Notes under the pieces: model-generated
Database searches by the model: none
The model's input: only the letters and a program-made list of their open reading frames with translations
Told to the model about the DNA's origin: nothing
Part shown: one piece after another, positions 16,082 through 25,797 of the stretch
Layout of the letters: each line of letters starts with the position of its first letter
Position numbering within the stretch: the stretch's first letter is position 1
NCBI GenBank assembly: GCA_964476565.1
Contig: CAYZBG010000017.1
Location: 5,591-69,590, forward strand
Direction: 5' to 3'
Source: CAMAXB01 sp964476565
GTDB lineage: Bacteria; Verrucomicrobiota; Verrucomicrobiia; Opitutales; Opitutaceae
Length of the DNA stretch: 64,000 bases
Program-made: the position numbers and the translations under genes

Positions 16082-17755
16082 ATGCGCTTCACCCGTTGCC
16101 CCGCCTGGGTTGCCCTGATCATGTTTGCGGCGTTTGCCCCCGTCGCGCCCGCCGCTCTGCCCGCACCCGATCCGGACGACGGCGGACTCATCCTACCGCC
16201 CGGCTTCCGCGCGCTGGTGGTGGCGGACAACGTCGTCGTCGGCGAGCGGGTGGGCAACACGCCGGAGCGTCTGCGTCATCTGGTCGTGGCGCCGAACGGC
16301 GACCTCTACGCCAAGGGGAAATTTGGCCGGCTCTACGCGCTGCGCGACACCGACGGCGACGGCCGGATGGACGTAATCGAGCGGTTCGGGCCAGGCGACG
16401 GGGGCACGCATGTCGCGCTGCACCAAGGCTGGCTTTACCACTCCTCCCGCACGGCGGTGTACCGGCACCCGTACCGCGACGGTGAGTTGGTGCCGTCGGG
16501 ACCGATGGAAACGATCGTGTCCGGCCTGCCGGCCGAGCGCGACCACGACGCCAAGGCGTTCGCGTTCGACGAGGCCGGCGGCATGCTGGTCGAGATTGGT
16601 TCGCCCTACAACGTATACGCCGACGGCGACCGCCGGCTCGGGGCCAAGGGGAAGGACGCCACCGAGTTCCTCAAGACTTACGGCGGCTTCTGGCGTTTCG
16701 ACGCGGCCAAGAATGGCCAGACCCAGGCCGATGGCGTCCGCGTTGCCACCGGACAACGCCACGCGCTCGCCCTCGCATGGCATCCGGTCGCGAAGACCTT
16801 CTTCATGGTCCAGATGGGACGCGACAACCTGAACGTCGTCGCACCTGAATTCTACGACGAACTCGACAACGCCGAGCGGGTGTCAGAGGTGATGCACGAA
16901 GTCCGCGCCGGTTCTGACTTCGGCTGGCCTTACACTTACTACGATCCGATCAAGAAGGCGCACATGATCGCGCCGGAGTTTGGCGGCGACAACCGCCGCC
17001 GCGCGCCCGACGGCACCTACGACCGGCCGGTGGTGGCGTTTCCTGGTCACTGGGCCCCGCTCGGGATGACGGTGTACAGCGGCACGCAATTTCCGGCGAA
17101 GTACCGTCACGGCTTCTTTGTCACGTTCCACGGTTCCTGGAACCGCGCGCCCCGTTATCAGGCCGGCTATCAGGTGGCCTTCGTGCCGGTCGATGAGAAC
17201 GGGCGTCCGACCGGCGCCTACGAAACCTTTGCCGACAACTTTGCCCAACGGACGCAGTTCGTCGCGGCGCGGGATGCGCGGCACCGGCCCGGCGGGGTGG
17301 CGGAAGGACCGGACGGATCGCTCTACGTGACCGACACCGTGCGCGGGCGGATCTGGCGGATCATCTACACCGGGGAAACGTCGCCCGGCGCGGCCACGCC
17401 CGCACCGCCCCGCGCGGTGGAGGCGGCGGCGCTGCCGGCGACGGACGCCCCGGGCGCACGCACGTACCAGCTTGTGTGCGCGGCCTGTCACATGCCGAAC
17501 GGCACTGGCGTGCCCGGCATGCAGCCGGCTTTGGCGGGCAGCGCGGTGGTGGCGGGCGATCCGGCGCGGCTCATCGATGTGCTCCTGCGTGGACCAGCGG
17601 CGGTGCTGCCGCCGGATCGGGAGAAGTTTGGTACAGTCATGCCGCCCTTCGCTGCGCTGAGCGACGAGGAGATCGCGGCGGTGGCGACCTTCGTGCGCCG
17701 GCAGTTTGCGTCCGCCGGGGACGTCACGCCCGCAGACGTCAAGGCGCGCCGCTGA
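16082..17755 (+). CDS. PQQ-dependent sugar dehydrogenase fused to cytochrome c
   Basis: A 557-residue exported protein. A signal peptide (residues 1-24) is followed by a six-bladed beta-propeller of the glucose/sorbosone dehydrogenase family (to about residue 445; note RHALALAWHP and SDFGWPYTYYDP), and then a cytochrome c domain with heme motif CAACH and a candidate axial methionine in MPPFAALSDEE. The fusion lets electrons pass from the quinone cofactor to heme in one chain, feeding the periplasmic respiratory chain. The substrate is not predictable. The ATG is at 16082. It stands alone, convergent with the cyclase chimera 15 bp further on. Confidence 0.9.
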   Translation: MRFTRCPAWVALIMFAAFAPVAPAALPAPDPDDGGLILPPGFRALVVADNVVVGERVGNTPERLRHLVVAPNGDLYAKGKFGRLYALRDTDGDGRMDVIERFGPGDGGTHVALHQGWLYHSSRTAVYRHPYRDGELVPSGPMETIVSGLPAERDHDAKAFAFDEAGGMLVEIGSPYNVYADGDRRLGAKGKDATEFLKTYGGFWRFDAAKNGQTQADGVRVATGQRHALALAWHPVAKTFFMVQMGRDNLNVVAPEFYDELDNAERVSEVMHEVRAGSDFGWPYTYYDPIKKAHMIAPEFGGDNRRRAPDGTYDRPVVAFPGHWAPLGMTVYSGTQFPAKYRHGFFVTFHGSWNRAPRYQAGYQVAFVPVDENGRPTGAYETFADNFAQRTQFVAARDARHRPGGVAEGPDGSLYVTDTVRGRIWRIIYTGETSPGAATPAPPRAVEAAALPATDAPGARTYQLVCAACHMPNGTGVPGMQPALAGSAVVAGDPARLIDVLLRGPAAVLPPDREKFGTVMPPFAALSDEEIAAVATFVRRQFASAGDVTPADVKARR

Positions 17756-17770
17756 CCGGCGCGGGCGAGG

Positions 17771-19303
17771 TCAGGACGAAGCGCGGCCGAGCAGGCGGTA
17801 GGCCATGATCTCGCCGCGGTTCTTGAGTTCGATCAGGCCGCGCGGCTCGAGCAGGAACTGGGAGGAGATGCGTTCCGCGGTGGAGGCGGACACCTGCGGG
17901 ATGCCGGTTTCGCCGAGGTTTTCGAGGCGGTTCGCAATGTTCACCGTGTCGCCCCACAGGTCGTAGGCAAACTTGCGGAAGCCGATGATGCCGGCGACCA
18001 CGGGGCCGGTGTGGATGCCGATGCGGACGCTCCAGCGCAGGTGATTCCGCCGGTTGAAATTGTCGATGATGTCGAGCATCTCCAGCGCCATCTCCGCGCA
18101 GAGGGCGGCGTGGTTTTTCTCCGGCACCGGCACGCCGCTCACGGCCATGAACGCATCGCCGATGGTCTTGATTTTCTCGACCCCGAGCCGGTCGGCGAGG
18201 TGGTCGAAGTCGGAAAACACTTCCGAGAGCAAGGCAACGGTGCGCCCGGGTGCGAGGGTGGAGGCGATGCGGGTGAAGCCGACGATGTCGGCGAACAGCA
18301 CGGTCGCCTCCTGCACGGCATCGACGATGGCAAAATCGCCTTTGCGCAACCGGTCGCAGACCGCGCGGGGCAGGATGCTCTGGAGCAGGCTCTCGGAGCG
18401 GGCGCGTTCTGCTTGGAGTTCGACGAGGTGGGCGCGTTCCTGGTCGCGCAGGCGCTTTTTCACCAGGGCGGAACCGAGGCGGGCCTGCAGAAGCCGCGGG
18501 TCGAACGGCTTCGGAATGTAGTCGTCCGCGCCGGCCTCGAGACAGCGCACCGTGCTCGCGACATCGTCGAGCGACGTCAGCATGAGGACCGGCACGTGTT
18601 GCAGGGTCGGATCCGCCTTGATGCGGTCGAGGGTCTGAAAGCCGTCGAGCTCGGGCATGAGAATGTCGAGCAGCACGAGATCGAACTTTCCCTGGGCGAG
18701 CAGGTCGAGGGCTTCGCGGCCGTTGGCGGCGCCGGTGACGGTGCAGCCGAGTCGCCCGAGCCGGCGGGCGAGCAGATCCCGGTTGCCGGGATCGTCGTCG
18801 ACAATCAGCAGGTGTCCGGCGAGCGCTGGTCCGCCGCTGGGCTCGGTGGACGCTGGCGTGGGCGACCGGGTCGACGACACGGTGCCGGGGACCATGAGGT
18901 CCCGGTCGAGCAGGGCGCGCAGGTTGCCGGCGGCGAGGCCGATCTTGTCGAGATCCGAGATGACCTCGATGAGGGAGAACGTGCGGGCGGTTTCTAGGCA
19001 CAGGTCGCGTTGGGCGACGAGATTGCGGATGGGGTCGAGCAGGTCGGCGCGCAGGGCCGCCACTTCGGGTTCGGTCGCTGCTGTCCGGCCGGGGGCGAGG
19101 GCGGTGTTGACCCGGGCCAGCACGGCGCCGCCTGCGGCCTGGAGGCGCAGCAGGTCGTCGCGGAACGGCGCCGGGGCGGCACCGCCCAGCGTCTCGAGCA
19201 GCATGTCGCTGTATCCAATGATCTGATTCAGCGGGGTGCGCAGGTCATGCCGCAGGTGGCGCCACGGGTCGGCGGGTGCGGCATCGGTCGGGGCGGTGTT
19301 CAT
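17771..19303 (-). CDS. HisKA-receiver-adenylate cyclase chimera
   Basis: A 510-residue signalling protein. Residues about 15-80 resemble a histidine-kinase dimerisation domain (HDLRTPLNQIIGYSDMLLE, with the phosphoacceptor His) but no HATPase follows. A receiver domain lies at about 165-285 (LIVDDDPGNRDLL, phosphoacceptor Asp in VLLDILMPELDG, and KPF). A class III cyclase domain lies at about 325-495 (VLFADIVGFTRIAS with a metal Asp, IKTIGDAFMAVSG, and WGDTVNIANRLE). It would make cAMP or cGMP under phosphorelay control. The ATG at 19301-19303 overlaps the upstream receiver gene stop by four bases, so they are coupled. It is the last gene of the minus-strand signalling operon. Confidence 0.88.
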   Translation of the reverse strand: MNTAPTDAAPADPWRHLRHDLRTPLNQIIGYSDMLLETLGGAAPAPFRDDLLRLQAAGGAVLARVNTALAPGRTAATEPEVAALRADLLDPIRNLVAQRDLCLETARTFSLIEVISDLDKIGLAAGNLRALLDRDLMVPGTVSSTRSPTPASTEPSGGPALAGHLLIVDDDPGNRDLLARRLGRLGCTVTGAANGREALDLLAQGKFDLVLLDILMPELDGFQTLDRIKADPTLQHVPVLMLTSLDDVASTVRCLEAGADDYIPKPFDPRLLQARLGSALVKKRLRDQERAHLVELQAERARSESLLQSILPRAVCDRLRKGDFAIVDAVQEATVLFADIVGFTRIASTLAPGRTVALLSEVFSDFDHLADRLGVEKIKTIGDAFMAVSGVPVPEKNHAALCAEMALEMLDIIDNFNRRNHLRWSVRIGIHTGPVVAGIIGFRKFAYDLWGDTVNIANRLENLGETGIPQVSASTAERISSQFLLEPRGLIELKNRGEIMAYRLLGRASS

Positions 19304-19674
19304 GGCCGGGGGAGGGCGAGCAGACGTTCGATCTTCTGGAGCAGGGAACCGAGTTCGACGGGTTTGGGCTCGAACTCGTTGCAACCGGCCTCGAGCGCGC
19401 GCTCACGGTCCTCGGCGAGCGCGTGGGCGGTGAGGGCGATGATCGGAAGCGCGGCGGTGGCCGGGTCGGCCTTGAGGCGGCGGCTCGCCTCCCAGCCGTC
19501 GAGCCCCGGCAGGCTCATGTCCATCAGGATCAGGTCGGGCAACCGTTCCCGGACGAGCCGAAGACCGAGGTCCGCATCCTCGGCGAGCACCACGGTGTAG
19601 CCGCGCTTCTCGAGCCGACGCGACAGCATGTCGCGGTTCAACTCATGGTCCTCGATCAGGAGCAGCGTGGGCAC
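19300..19674 (-). CDS. Single-domain response regulator receiver
   Basis: A 124-residue stand-alone receiver of the CheY/DivK type. Acidic pair ED near residue 8, phosphoacceptor Asp in LILMDMSLPGLDG, Thr in ALTAHA and Lys in EPKPVE are all present, so it should be phosphorylatable. Without an output domain it probably relays phosphate between the upstream kinase and the downstream HisKA-REC-cyclase protein. The start is GTG at 19672-19674. It lies 9 bp after the kinase gene and overlaps the cyclase gene by four bases. Confidence 0.9.
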   Translation of the reverse strand: MPTLLLIEDHELNRDMLSRRLEKRGYTVVLAEDADLGLRLVRERLPDLILMDMSLPGLDGWEASRRLKADPATAALPIIALTAHALAEDRERALEAGCNEFEPKPVELGSLLQKIERLLALPRP

Positions 19675-19683
19675 GGGAGGTGG

Positions 19684-21285
<1,602 letters not shown>

Positions 21286-21291
21286 GGCGCG

Positions 21292-22824
21292 CTACGGAGC
21301 GGACGCCACGAGCTCCACCAGCCGGCGGGCGAGGGCGGTGGACGCGTCGTCCAGCCATGCCCGGCCCTTGTCCGCGGTGGCGGCTGGGGCGTTGCCCATC
21401 ACCCCGCTCTGGGAGACATCACGCGTGAGCCAGGAAAAGACCGCCGGGGCGTCCTCGGGCCGCAGTTCGCCGGGATCGTCGAGCCGGGCCGGATACTCGC
21501 AGACGGCGCGATCCATCAACACGAGCTCAGGTGCGGCGGCGAGCAGCAGGGAGGTTTCCCACTCGCCGGCGTGGAAGCCATAGGCGGCTTCCTGCGGCGG
21601 GAGTTCGGGCCGGTAATAGCCGCTGAGCAGGCCGGCGCGCAGACCCAGCGTGGCCTGGATCTCCCGCACCGTGTAGACGAGCACCGCGCTGTTGCCGCCG
21701 TGCGTGTTGAGCAGTGCCAGTTGGCGGAAGCCGAGCGCCTTGAGCTGGGTGGCAAGGGCGATGACCTGACGACGCAGGGTGGCCGCGGACACGGAGAGGG
21801 TACCGGGAAAGCCGGTGTGTTCGTTGCTCTTGCCCACCATGATCGGCGGCGCGACGTACACCGGGCAGCCCGCGGGCAGCTTGGGCAGGGCATGGGCCAA
21901 CCACGCCTGGCCGAGCAACGCGTCCACGCCGACCGGCAGATGCGGACCGTGCTGCTCGATGGCGCCGGTGGGCAGGATCACGAGGGCGCGGGCCTTGTCC
22001 GGCAGCGCTTCGAGCTCGTCGCGGGTCAGGGCCGGCAGGTAGTGAGAATCCCGATACACCGGCGGCCAGGGAGCGGCGGGCTCGGAGCGGACGGGCGCCG
22101 GTGCCGGCAAAAGAGCGGCGCCGCGGGTGGCGATCTCTCGCAGCAGGCGGTGCAGGTGTCCACCGGCCCGGGCGACGGCGTCGGCGCCGTCCGTCACCGG
22201 ACCGTTGAGCGGCTCCGGTTGAAACCAGGCGCCGGGGCGAAACCCGGGGTCGCGCACGTCGGCCGGTCGGGTGGCCGGCGCCGGCGCGCGGCCGAGCACG
22301 TGCGCCGTCGCAGCGCGGGCGGCGGCGCGTCCGTCGGTGGCGGGATGAAAATCGCAGCCCAGCGCCCCGAGATGGACAAAGAAGGTCTGCAGGCTGAGGT
22401 CGGCGCGCAGATCGCGCGAGGTGGCGTCGACCCATTCCTCGTTCCATGGGCTGGTGTTGAAGAAGACGAGCCGATGAAAGCCGGCGGCGCGCACACCCAG
22501 CGCGATCTCCCGCGCCTGGGCGTGGGCCGTCTCGGGATCGACTCCGAAGAAGGTCGACGGATACGGCGCGAGGCCGAAGCGCAGAGGCGGCAGCACGCGC
22601 ACCAGCGGGGCGCCCGGCAGGTTGAGCGCCGTCTCGAGCACGGCCGAGCCGAGCACCTCCTCGGCATCGAGCGGCAGGCCCAGGCCGTGGTCGGCGAACC
22701 CATGAACCGGTTGGATCACGAGCATCCGGGCGCGCTCGTCGTCCGAGGTCCGGGCGTAGGCGGTCCAGGGGTGGTGCGCCCAGGCGGAGGCGGAAGGAAC
22801 GCGGGCGAGCCAGGCGGTGCTCAT
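21292..22824 (-). CDS. Double creatininase-family protein, N-terminal half degenerate
   Basis: A 510-residue protein built from two creatininase-type amidohydrolase domains. The C-terminal one (about 265-510) keeps the metal ligands: E290 and H292 in TGAIEQHGPHLP, D301, and NTHGGN followed by HAGEWETS with E421. The N-terminal one (about 30-230) has the same frame but lost ligands: GFADHGLGLP replaces E with A and the second H with G, and NTSPWN replaces NTHGGN. Family members are usually about 250 residues, so this is a duplication with one inactive half. The substrate is unknown (creatinine, mycofactocin-like or formamidopyrimidine amides are known in the family). It lies directly upstream of the sensor kinase. 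Confidence 0.85.
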   Translation of the reverse strand: MSTAWLARVPSASAWAHHPWTAYARTSDDERARMLVIQPVHGFADHGLGLPLDAEEVLGSAVLETALNLPGAPLVRVLPPLRFGLAPYPSTFFGVDPETAHAQAREIALGVRAAGFHRLVFFNTSPWNEEWVDATSRDLRADLSLQTFFVHLGALGCDFHPATDGRAAARAATAHVLGRAPAPATRPADVRDPGFRPGAWFQPEPLNGPVTDGADAVARAGGHLHRLLREIATRGAALLPAPAPVRSEPAAPWPPVYRDSHYLPALTRDELEALPDKARALVILPTGAIEQHGPHLPVGVDALLGQAWLAHALPKLPAGCPVYVAPPIMVGKSNEHTGFPGTLSVSAATLRRQVIALATQLKALGFRQLALLNTHGGNSAVLVYTVREIQATLGLRAGLLSGYYRPELPPQEAAYGFHAGEWETSLLLAAAPELVLMDRAVCEYPARLDDPGELRPEDAPAVFSWLTRDVSQSGVMGNAPAATADKGRAWLDDASTALARRLVELVASAP

Positions 22825-22861
22825 GTCCGGAAAGCGTGGGCGAAGCGGACGGCGGGGGCGA

Positions 22862-23542
22862 TCACTTCTTCCCGGCGTAGACGTAGTCCGAATACACCAC
22901 GGACAGGTCCGAATCGAGGGACTTTAACCACAGGGCGCGTCCGCGCACGCGCATCGACACCCGCTTGAGCAGGGTGGGGCGTCCGTCGGCGGGCAGGGTG
23001 TAGTCGAGCACGGTGCGGGCCTCCTCGATGTTGACCGAGAACATCGGGGAAAAGGCTTCGAAGCTGGCGAGTTCCACCTGTTCGATCGTGCCGGTCGGCC
23101 GATGCAGGGTGAACGTGGCGGCCATGTGGGCGGCGGACCGGTCGTCTTCCGCCCCGGGTTTGAGGCGGAAGCGCCAGCGCGCCCGCGTGCCATCGTCGTC
23201 GACCAGCGTGCAGGTGGCGTGGTCGAGCTGGTTCTTGACGTTGGGCGCCGTCTCGCCGCGGGTCCGGCGGGTCTGTTGTTCGCGATAGGTCTGCACTTCC
23301 TTTTCGGTCGGTGCGCGTCCGTCCTTGCCGATCAGGTTCCACCGTAGGACCTCGGGTTTCGCCGGATCGTAGGTCTCCACGAGAATCTTGCCCTTGGACT
23401 CCGTGGTTTGGGTGAAGCCCCAGCCAAAGGAGCCTTCAGTCCGGAAGTCTTTCAGGGCTGCGGCGAGTTCGGGCGGCACGGCATCGGCGCGGGCAAAGCA
23501 CGCCAGGCAGGCAAGACCGAGGAGGAGGAACACGGAACGCAT
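22862..23542 (-). CDS. Exported protein, possibly LolA-like
   Basis: A 226-residue protein with a signal peptide (residues 1-20, ending ARADA). The mature part is predicted mainly beta and contains RWNLIGKDGRAPTEKEV and pairs of strands rich in hydrophobic residues, reminiscent of the half-barrel of LolA/LppX lipid-carrier proteins; I cannot confirm that. It begins a minus-strand run with 37 bp to the creatininase gene and may be the first gene of that operon. The divergent Dabb gene starts 74 bp away. Function unknown. Confidence 0.62.
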   Translation of the reverse strand: MRSVFLLLGLACLACFARADAVPPELAAALKDFRTEGSFGWGFTQTTESKGKILVETYDPAKPEVLRWNLIGKDGRAPTEKEVQTYREQQTRRTRGETAPNVKNQLDHATCTLVDDDGTRARWRFRLKPGAEDDRSAAHMAATFTLHRPTGTIEQVELASFEAFSPMFSVNIEEARTVLDYTLPADGRPTLLKRVSMRVRGRALWLKSLDSDLSVVYSDYVYAGKK

Positions 23543-23616
23543 GCGGTCACGAAGGCCCGAAGCCCGCCGGCTTTCAACTCGCTTTCGCGCCGGCGGTCGT
23601 TTGGCATCCCGGTCCC

Positions 23617-23919
23617 ATGCTCGTTCACACCGTTCTCTTCTATCTCAAGCCCGGCCTCAGCGCCGAGTTGCGGAAAGACTTCCACCGTCAGGTTTCGACC
23701 CTCGGTACGATTTCGTCGGTGTCCGCCTTTTATGTGGGCACCCCGGCGCCGGTGCCGCCCCGCCCGATCATCGATACCAGCTACGACTTTGGCATCACCT
23801 GCGTGTTCAAGGACGTGGCTGCGCACGACGCCTACCAGGTCGACCCGATCCACAAGGTCTTCATCGATAATTGCAAGGACCGCTGGGCGCGCGTTCAGAT
23901 TTACGACACCGAGGGCTGA
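23617..23919 (+). CDS. Dabb (stress-responsive A/B barrel) family protein
   Basis: A 100-residue dimeric alpha-beta-barrel protein. It starts with the family signature MLVHTVLFYLKPGLSAE and has the characteristic YDFGITCVFKDVAAHDAYQ segment and a C-terminal strand VQIYD. Such proteins bind or act on small aromatic or fatty compounds; the role here is unknown. The ATG at 23617 has no Shine-Dalgarno motif. The TonB-like gene follows 56 bp later behind a 9-bp hairpin. Confidence 0.88.
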   Translation: MLVHTVLFYLKPGLSAELRKDFHRQVSTLGTISSVSAFYVGTPAPVPPRPIIDTSYDFGITCVFKDVAAHDAYQVDPIHKVFIDNCKDRWARVQIYDTEG

Positions 23920-23950
23920 GCCACGCCCTAAGAAACGCGGCGTTCGCCCG

Positions 23951-23976
23951 TGGTAGGAAGTGAACCCTTCCTACCA
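23951..23976 (+). promoter_or_regulatory. Hairpin covering the start of the TonB-like gene
   Basis: Perfect 9-bp inverted repeat: TGGTAGGAA at 23951-23959 and TTCCTACCA at 23968-23976, loop of 8. The right arm ends on the A of the ATG at 23976, and the left arm holds the only AGGAAG purine run nearby. In mRNA it would fold over the initiation region; as DNA it could be an operator. No T-run follows, so it is not an intrinsic terminator. Confidence 0.7.
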
Positions 23977-24638
23977 TGAAAATTGAACGCCCTCTGCTTC
24001 TACCCCTGGCGGTTTCGTTCGGAGCGCATGCGCTCCTGTTACTGGGTTTCAAGCCAGCCGTCCCGGTCATCCCCTTGGTGACGGAGGATCCGCCGCGGGA
24101 AATCGCCCTCGTGCCCGTGATTCCGCCGGACGAGGAGGAGGAGCTTGTGGTCACCGATGACGCGAAGAACCGGCCGGAGGAGAGGCCGCTGCCGGTGCCG
24201 GGTTTGCCCGAGACGATCCGCTCGGTCGCAATTGACGGTCCGGTCATGCGGCCGACCCAGCCGGTGCTGACCACCGGCCAGACGATCACGACCATTCCCG
24301 TGTCCTGGTCCACGTCCGACGCCGGGATCGGGACGAAGGGGGCGCCGATCATTGCGGCCCACCTCTTGGACAACCCGCCCAACGCCCGCTACCGCGTGGC
24401 GCCGACCTATCCGTTTGAGGCTAAACGCAGCGGCCAGGCGGGTGAGGTCGTGGTCGAGTTCACCGTGACCGAGCGAGGTGAGGTGATCTCGCCGCGGGTG
24501 GTGCGCTCGACCGACGCGGTCTTCGAGGCGCCGACCCTGCGGGCGGTGGCGAAATGGCGGTTCGACCCGGGCAAGAAGGACGGTCGCCCGGTGCGTTTCC
24601 GGATGATGATCCCGATCGTCTTCAACCTGACGGAGTGA
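23976..24638 (+). CDS. TonB-family energy-transducing protein
   Basis: A 220-residue protein with an N-terminal signal anchor (about residues 8-24), an acidic/proline-rich linker that spans the periplasm, and a C-terminal TonB domain (about 140-220: YPFEAKRSGQAGEVVVEFTV, then APTLRAVAKWRFDPGKKDG). It would couple the proton-motive force to TonB-dependent outer-membrane transporters. No exbB or exbD is next to it, so energising partners must lie elsewhere. The ATG at 23976 is embedded in a 9-bp hairpin, hinting at translational or operator control. It is convergent with the GreA/B-like gene. Confidence 0.88.
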   Translation: MKIERPLLLPLAVSFGAHALLLLGFKPAVPVIPLVTEDPPREIALVPVIPPDEEEELVVTDDAKNRPEERPLPVPGLPETIRSVAIDGPVMRPTQPVLTTGQTITTIPVSWSTSDAGIGTKGAPIIAAHLLDNPPNARYRVAPTYPFEAKRSGQAGEVVVEFTVTERGEVISPRVVRSTDAVFEAPTLRAVAKWRFDPGKKDGRPVRFRMMIPIVFNLTE

Positions 24639-24654
24639 TCGGGCGATGAGTGCG

Positions 24655-25128
24655 TCACGCCACGCTGGCAATGGCCAGCGGGCGTTTGGCGCCGGGCAAC
24701 GTGACAGTGTCGCCCCGCCGCCGCCCGAGCAACTGGCGGCCAAGGGGTGATGCCGGAGTGACCACCAGTATGCGCCGGTCGCCGACCGAGAACTCCGTAC
24801 CGCCGGCCCGCGGCCCGAGGAAGTATGCGGGGGAGCGGGCATCCCCGGCCAGGCTGACCACGGCGCCTACCGCGATCGCGTCCTCCGGCGCGAAGGCCGG
24901 CAAAGGCAGCGACGTGTAGACGGCCATCGACTCGCGCAGGTCCGCCACGAGCCGAGCCTGGCCCTCGGCGAGGTAGGCGGCCTCCTGGGCCCGCATATCG
25001 TACTTGTTCTCCGCCTTGCTCTCTTCGCTGGTCGCTTCGTCGCGCGAGGTGAGGGCGGCGGCGGTTTGCAGGGCGAGATCGGATTCGAGCTGGTGGAGGA
25101 GGGCGGCGCGCAGGGCGGTCTTGTCCAT
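24655..25128 (-). CDS. GreA/GreB-like transcription factor
   Basis: A 157-residue protein of the GreA/GreB family, which binds the RNA polymerase secondary channel. An N-terminal coiled coil (about residues 2-70) carries acidic residues at the putative tip (SRDEATSEESKAENKYDMR) and a C-terminal FKBP-like domain follows (about 85-157, with ASPLGRQLLGRRRGDTV). This sequence type differs from canonical GreA and matches the shorter GreAB-like paralogues. I use the ATG at 25126-25128; an upstream GTG at 25191 would add 21 poorly conserved residues. It lies 68 bp after the receiver gene on the same strand. Transcript-cleavage activity is not certain. Confidence 0.8.
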   Translation of the reverse strand: MDKTALRAALLHQLESDLALQTAAALTSRDEATSEESKAENKYDMRAQEAAYLAEGQARLVADLRESMAVYTSLPLPAFAPEDAIAVGAVVSLAGDARSPAYFLGPRAGGTEFSVGDRRILVVTPASPLGRQLLGRRRGDTVTLPGAKRPLAIASVA

Positions 25129-25196
25129 GTCCGGGCCAAGGTGGACCCGGACCGGAGCGGAGGCAATGCGCGAGGGCGGCGCAGCCGACACGTTAG

Positions 25197-25595
25197 TTAA
25201 TCTACCGTAGGCTTGCCGGGTGAAGCCCGGAGGGTGAGGAGGCTTTGCACCCGCTCGACCAGGCTGCGCGGGCTGAACGGTTTGGTCAGGTAATCAAGGG
25301 CGCCCAGTTCGAGGCCGAGGTGGCGGGCGTCGGAGGTGGCCCATGCGGTCAGGATGATGATCGGAATGGTGGCGGTGGCCGGCTGCCGCCGCAGGATCTC
25401 GCAGACGCCGAACCCGTCGATGTCCGGCAGCATCAGGTCGAGGATGATCAGGTCGGGTTTGCGCGCATGGACGCGTTCGAGGGCCTGACGCCCGGTTGCG
25501 GCCGTCACGACGGTGCACCCGGCCCGGGTCAGCTGAAAGGCGACCAGGTCGGAGACATCGCGTTCATCGTCGACGGCGAGGATAAAGGGACGCAT
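25197..25595 (-). CDS. Single-domain response regulator receiver
   Basis: A 132-residue receiver with all key residues: DDE near residue 10, phosphoacceptor Asp in LIILDLMLPDIDG, Thr in ILTAWA and Lys in LTKPFSPRSLV. It closely resembles the receiver of PhoB-type regulators but lacks the winged-helix output. The partner kinase is not adjacent. It is divergent from the ParA module across 202 bp and followed by the GreA/B-like gene, an arrangement that may be coincidental. The ATG is at 25593-25595. Confidence 0.9.
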   Translation of the reverse strand: MRPFILAVDDERDVSDLVAFQLTRAGCTVVTAATGRQALERVHARKPDLIILDLMLPDIDGFGVCEILRRQPATATIPIIILTAWATSDARHLGLELGALDYLTKPFSPRSLVERVQSLLTLRASPGKPTVD

Positions 25596-25702
25596 GGGGC
25601 CGCCACTTTGGCAGCCCGGCGTGTCGTCCCGGTGCCGGTGCGGTTACAAGGCGGTGAAGTTATGAAATTTCCATGATTGGAAGGGGTTGCGAAAAAAACA
25701 TG

Positions 25703-25727
25703 AAAGGTCCCTAGGGTACTTTTTTTT
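25703..25727 (+). promoter_or_regulatory. CCCTAGGG palindrome and T8 tract upstream of the ParA gene
   Basis: An imperfect inverted repeat centred on CCCTAGGG (25709-25716), flanked by AAAG and CTTT arms, is followed directly by eight Ts (25720-25727). It lies about 70 bp before the ParA start within a 202-bp divergent region that is AT-richer than its surroundings. It looks like a leader attenuator or a regulator-binding site; GTCCCTA and TAGGG here echo half-sites seen upstream of the pseudopilin operon. I see no convincing -35/-10 pair. Confidence 0.45.
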
Positions 25728-25797
25728 CTCTCGCGGGAGCCGACCCGTGACGCATGTTCAAGTTGCTACGGTAGCGCACGTTGTTCCCTCACGAATC

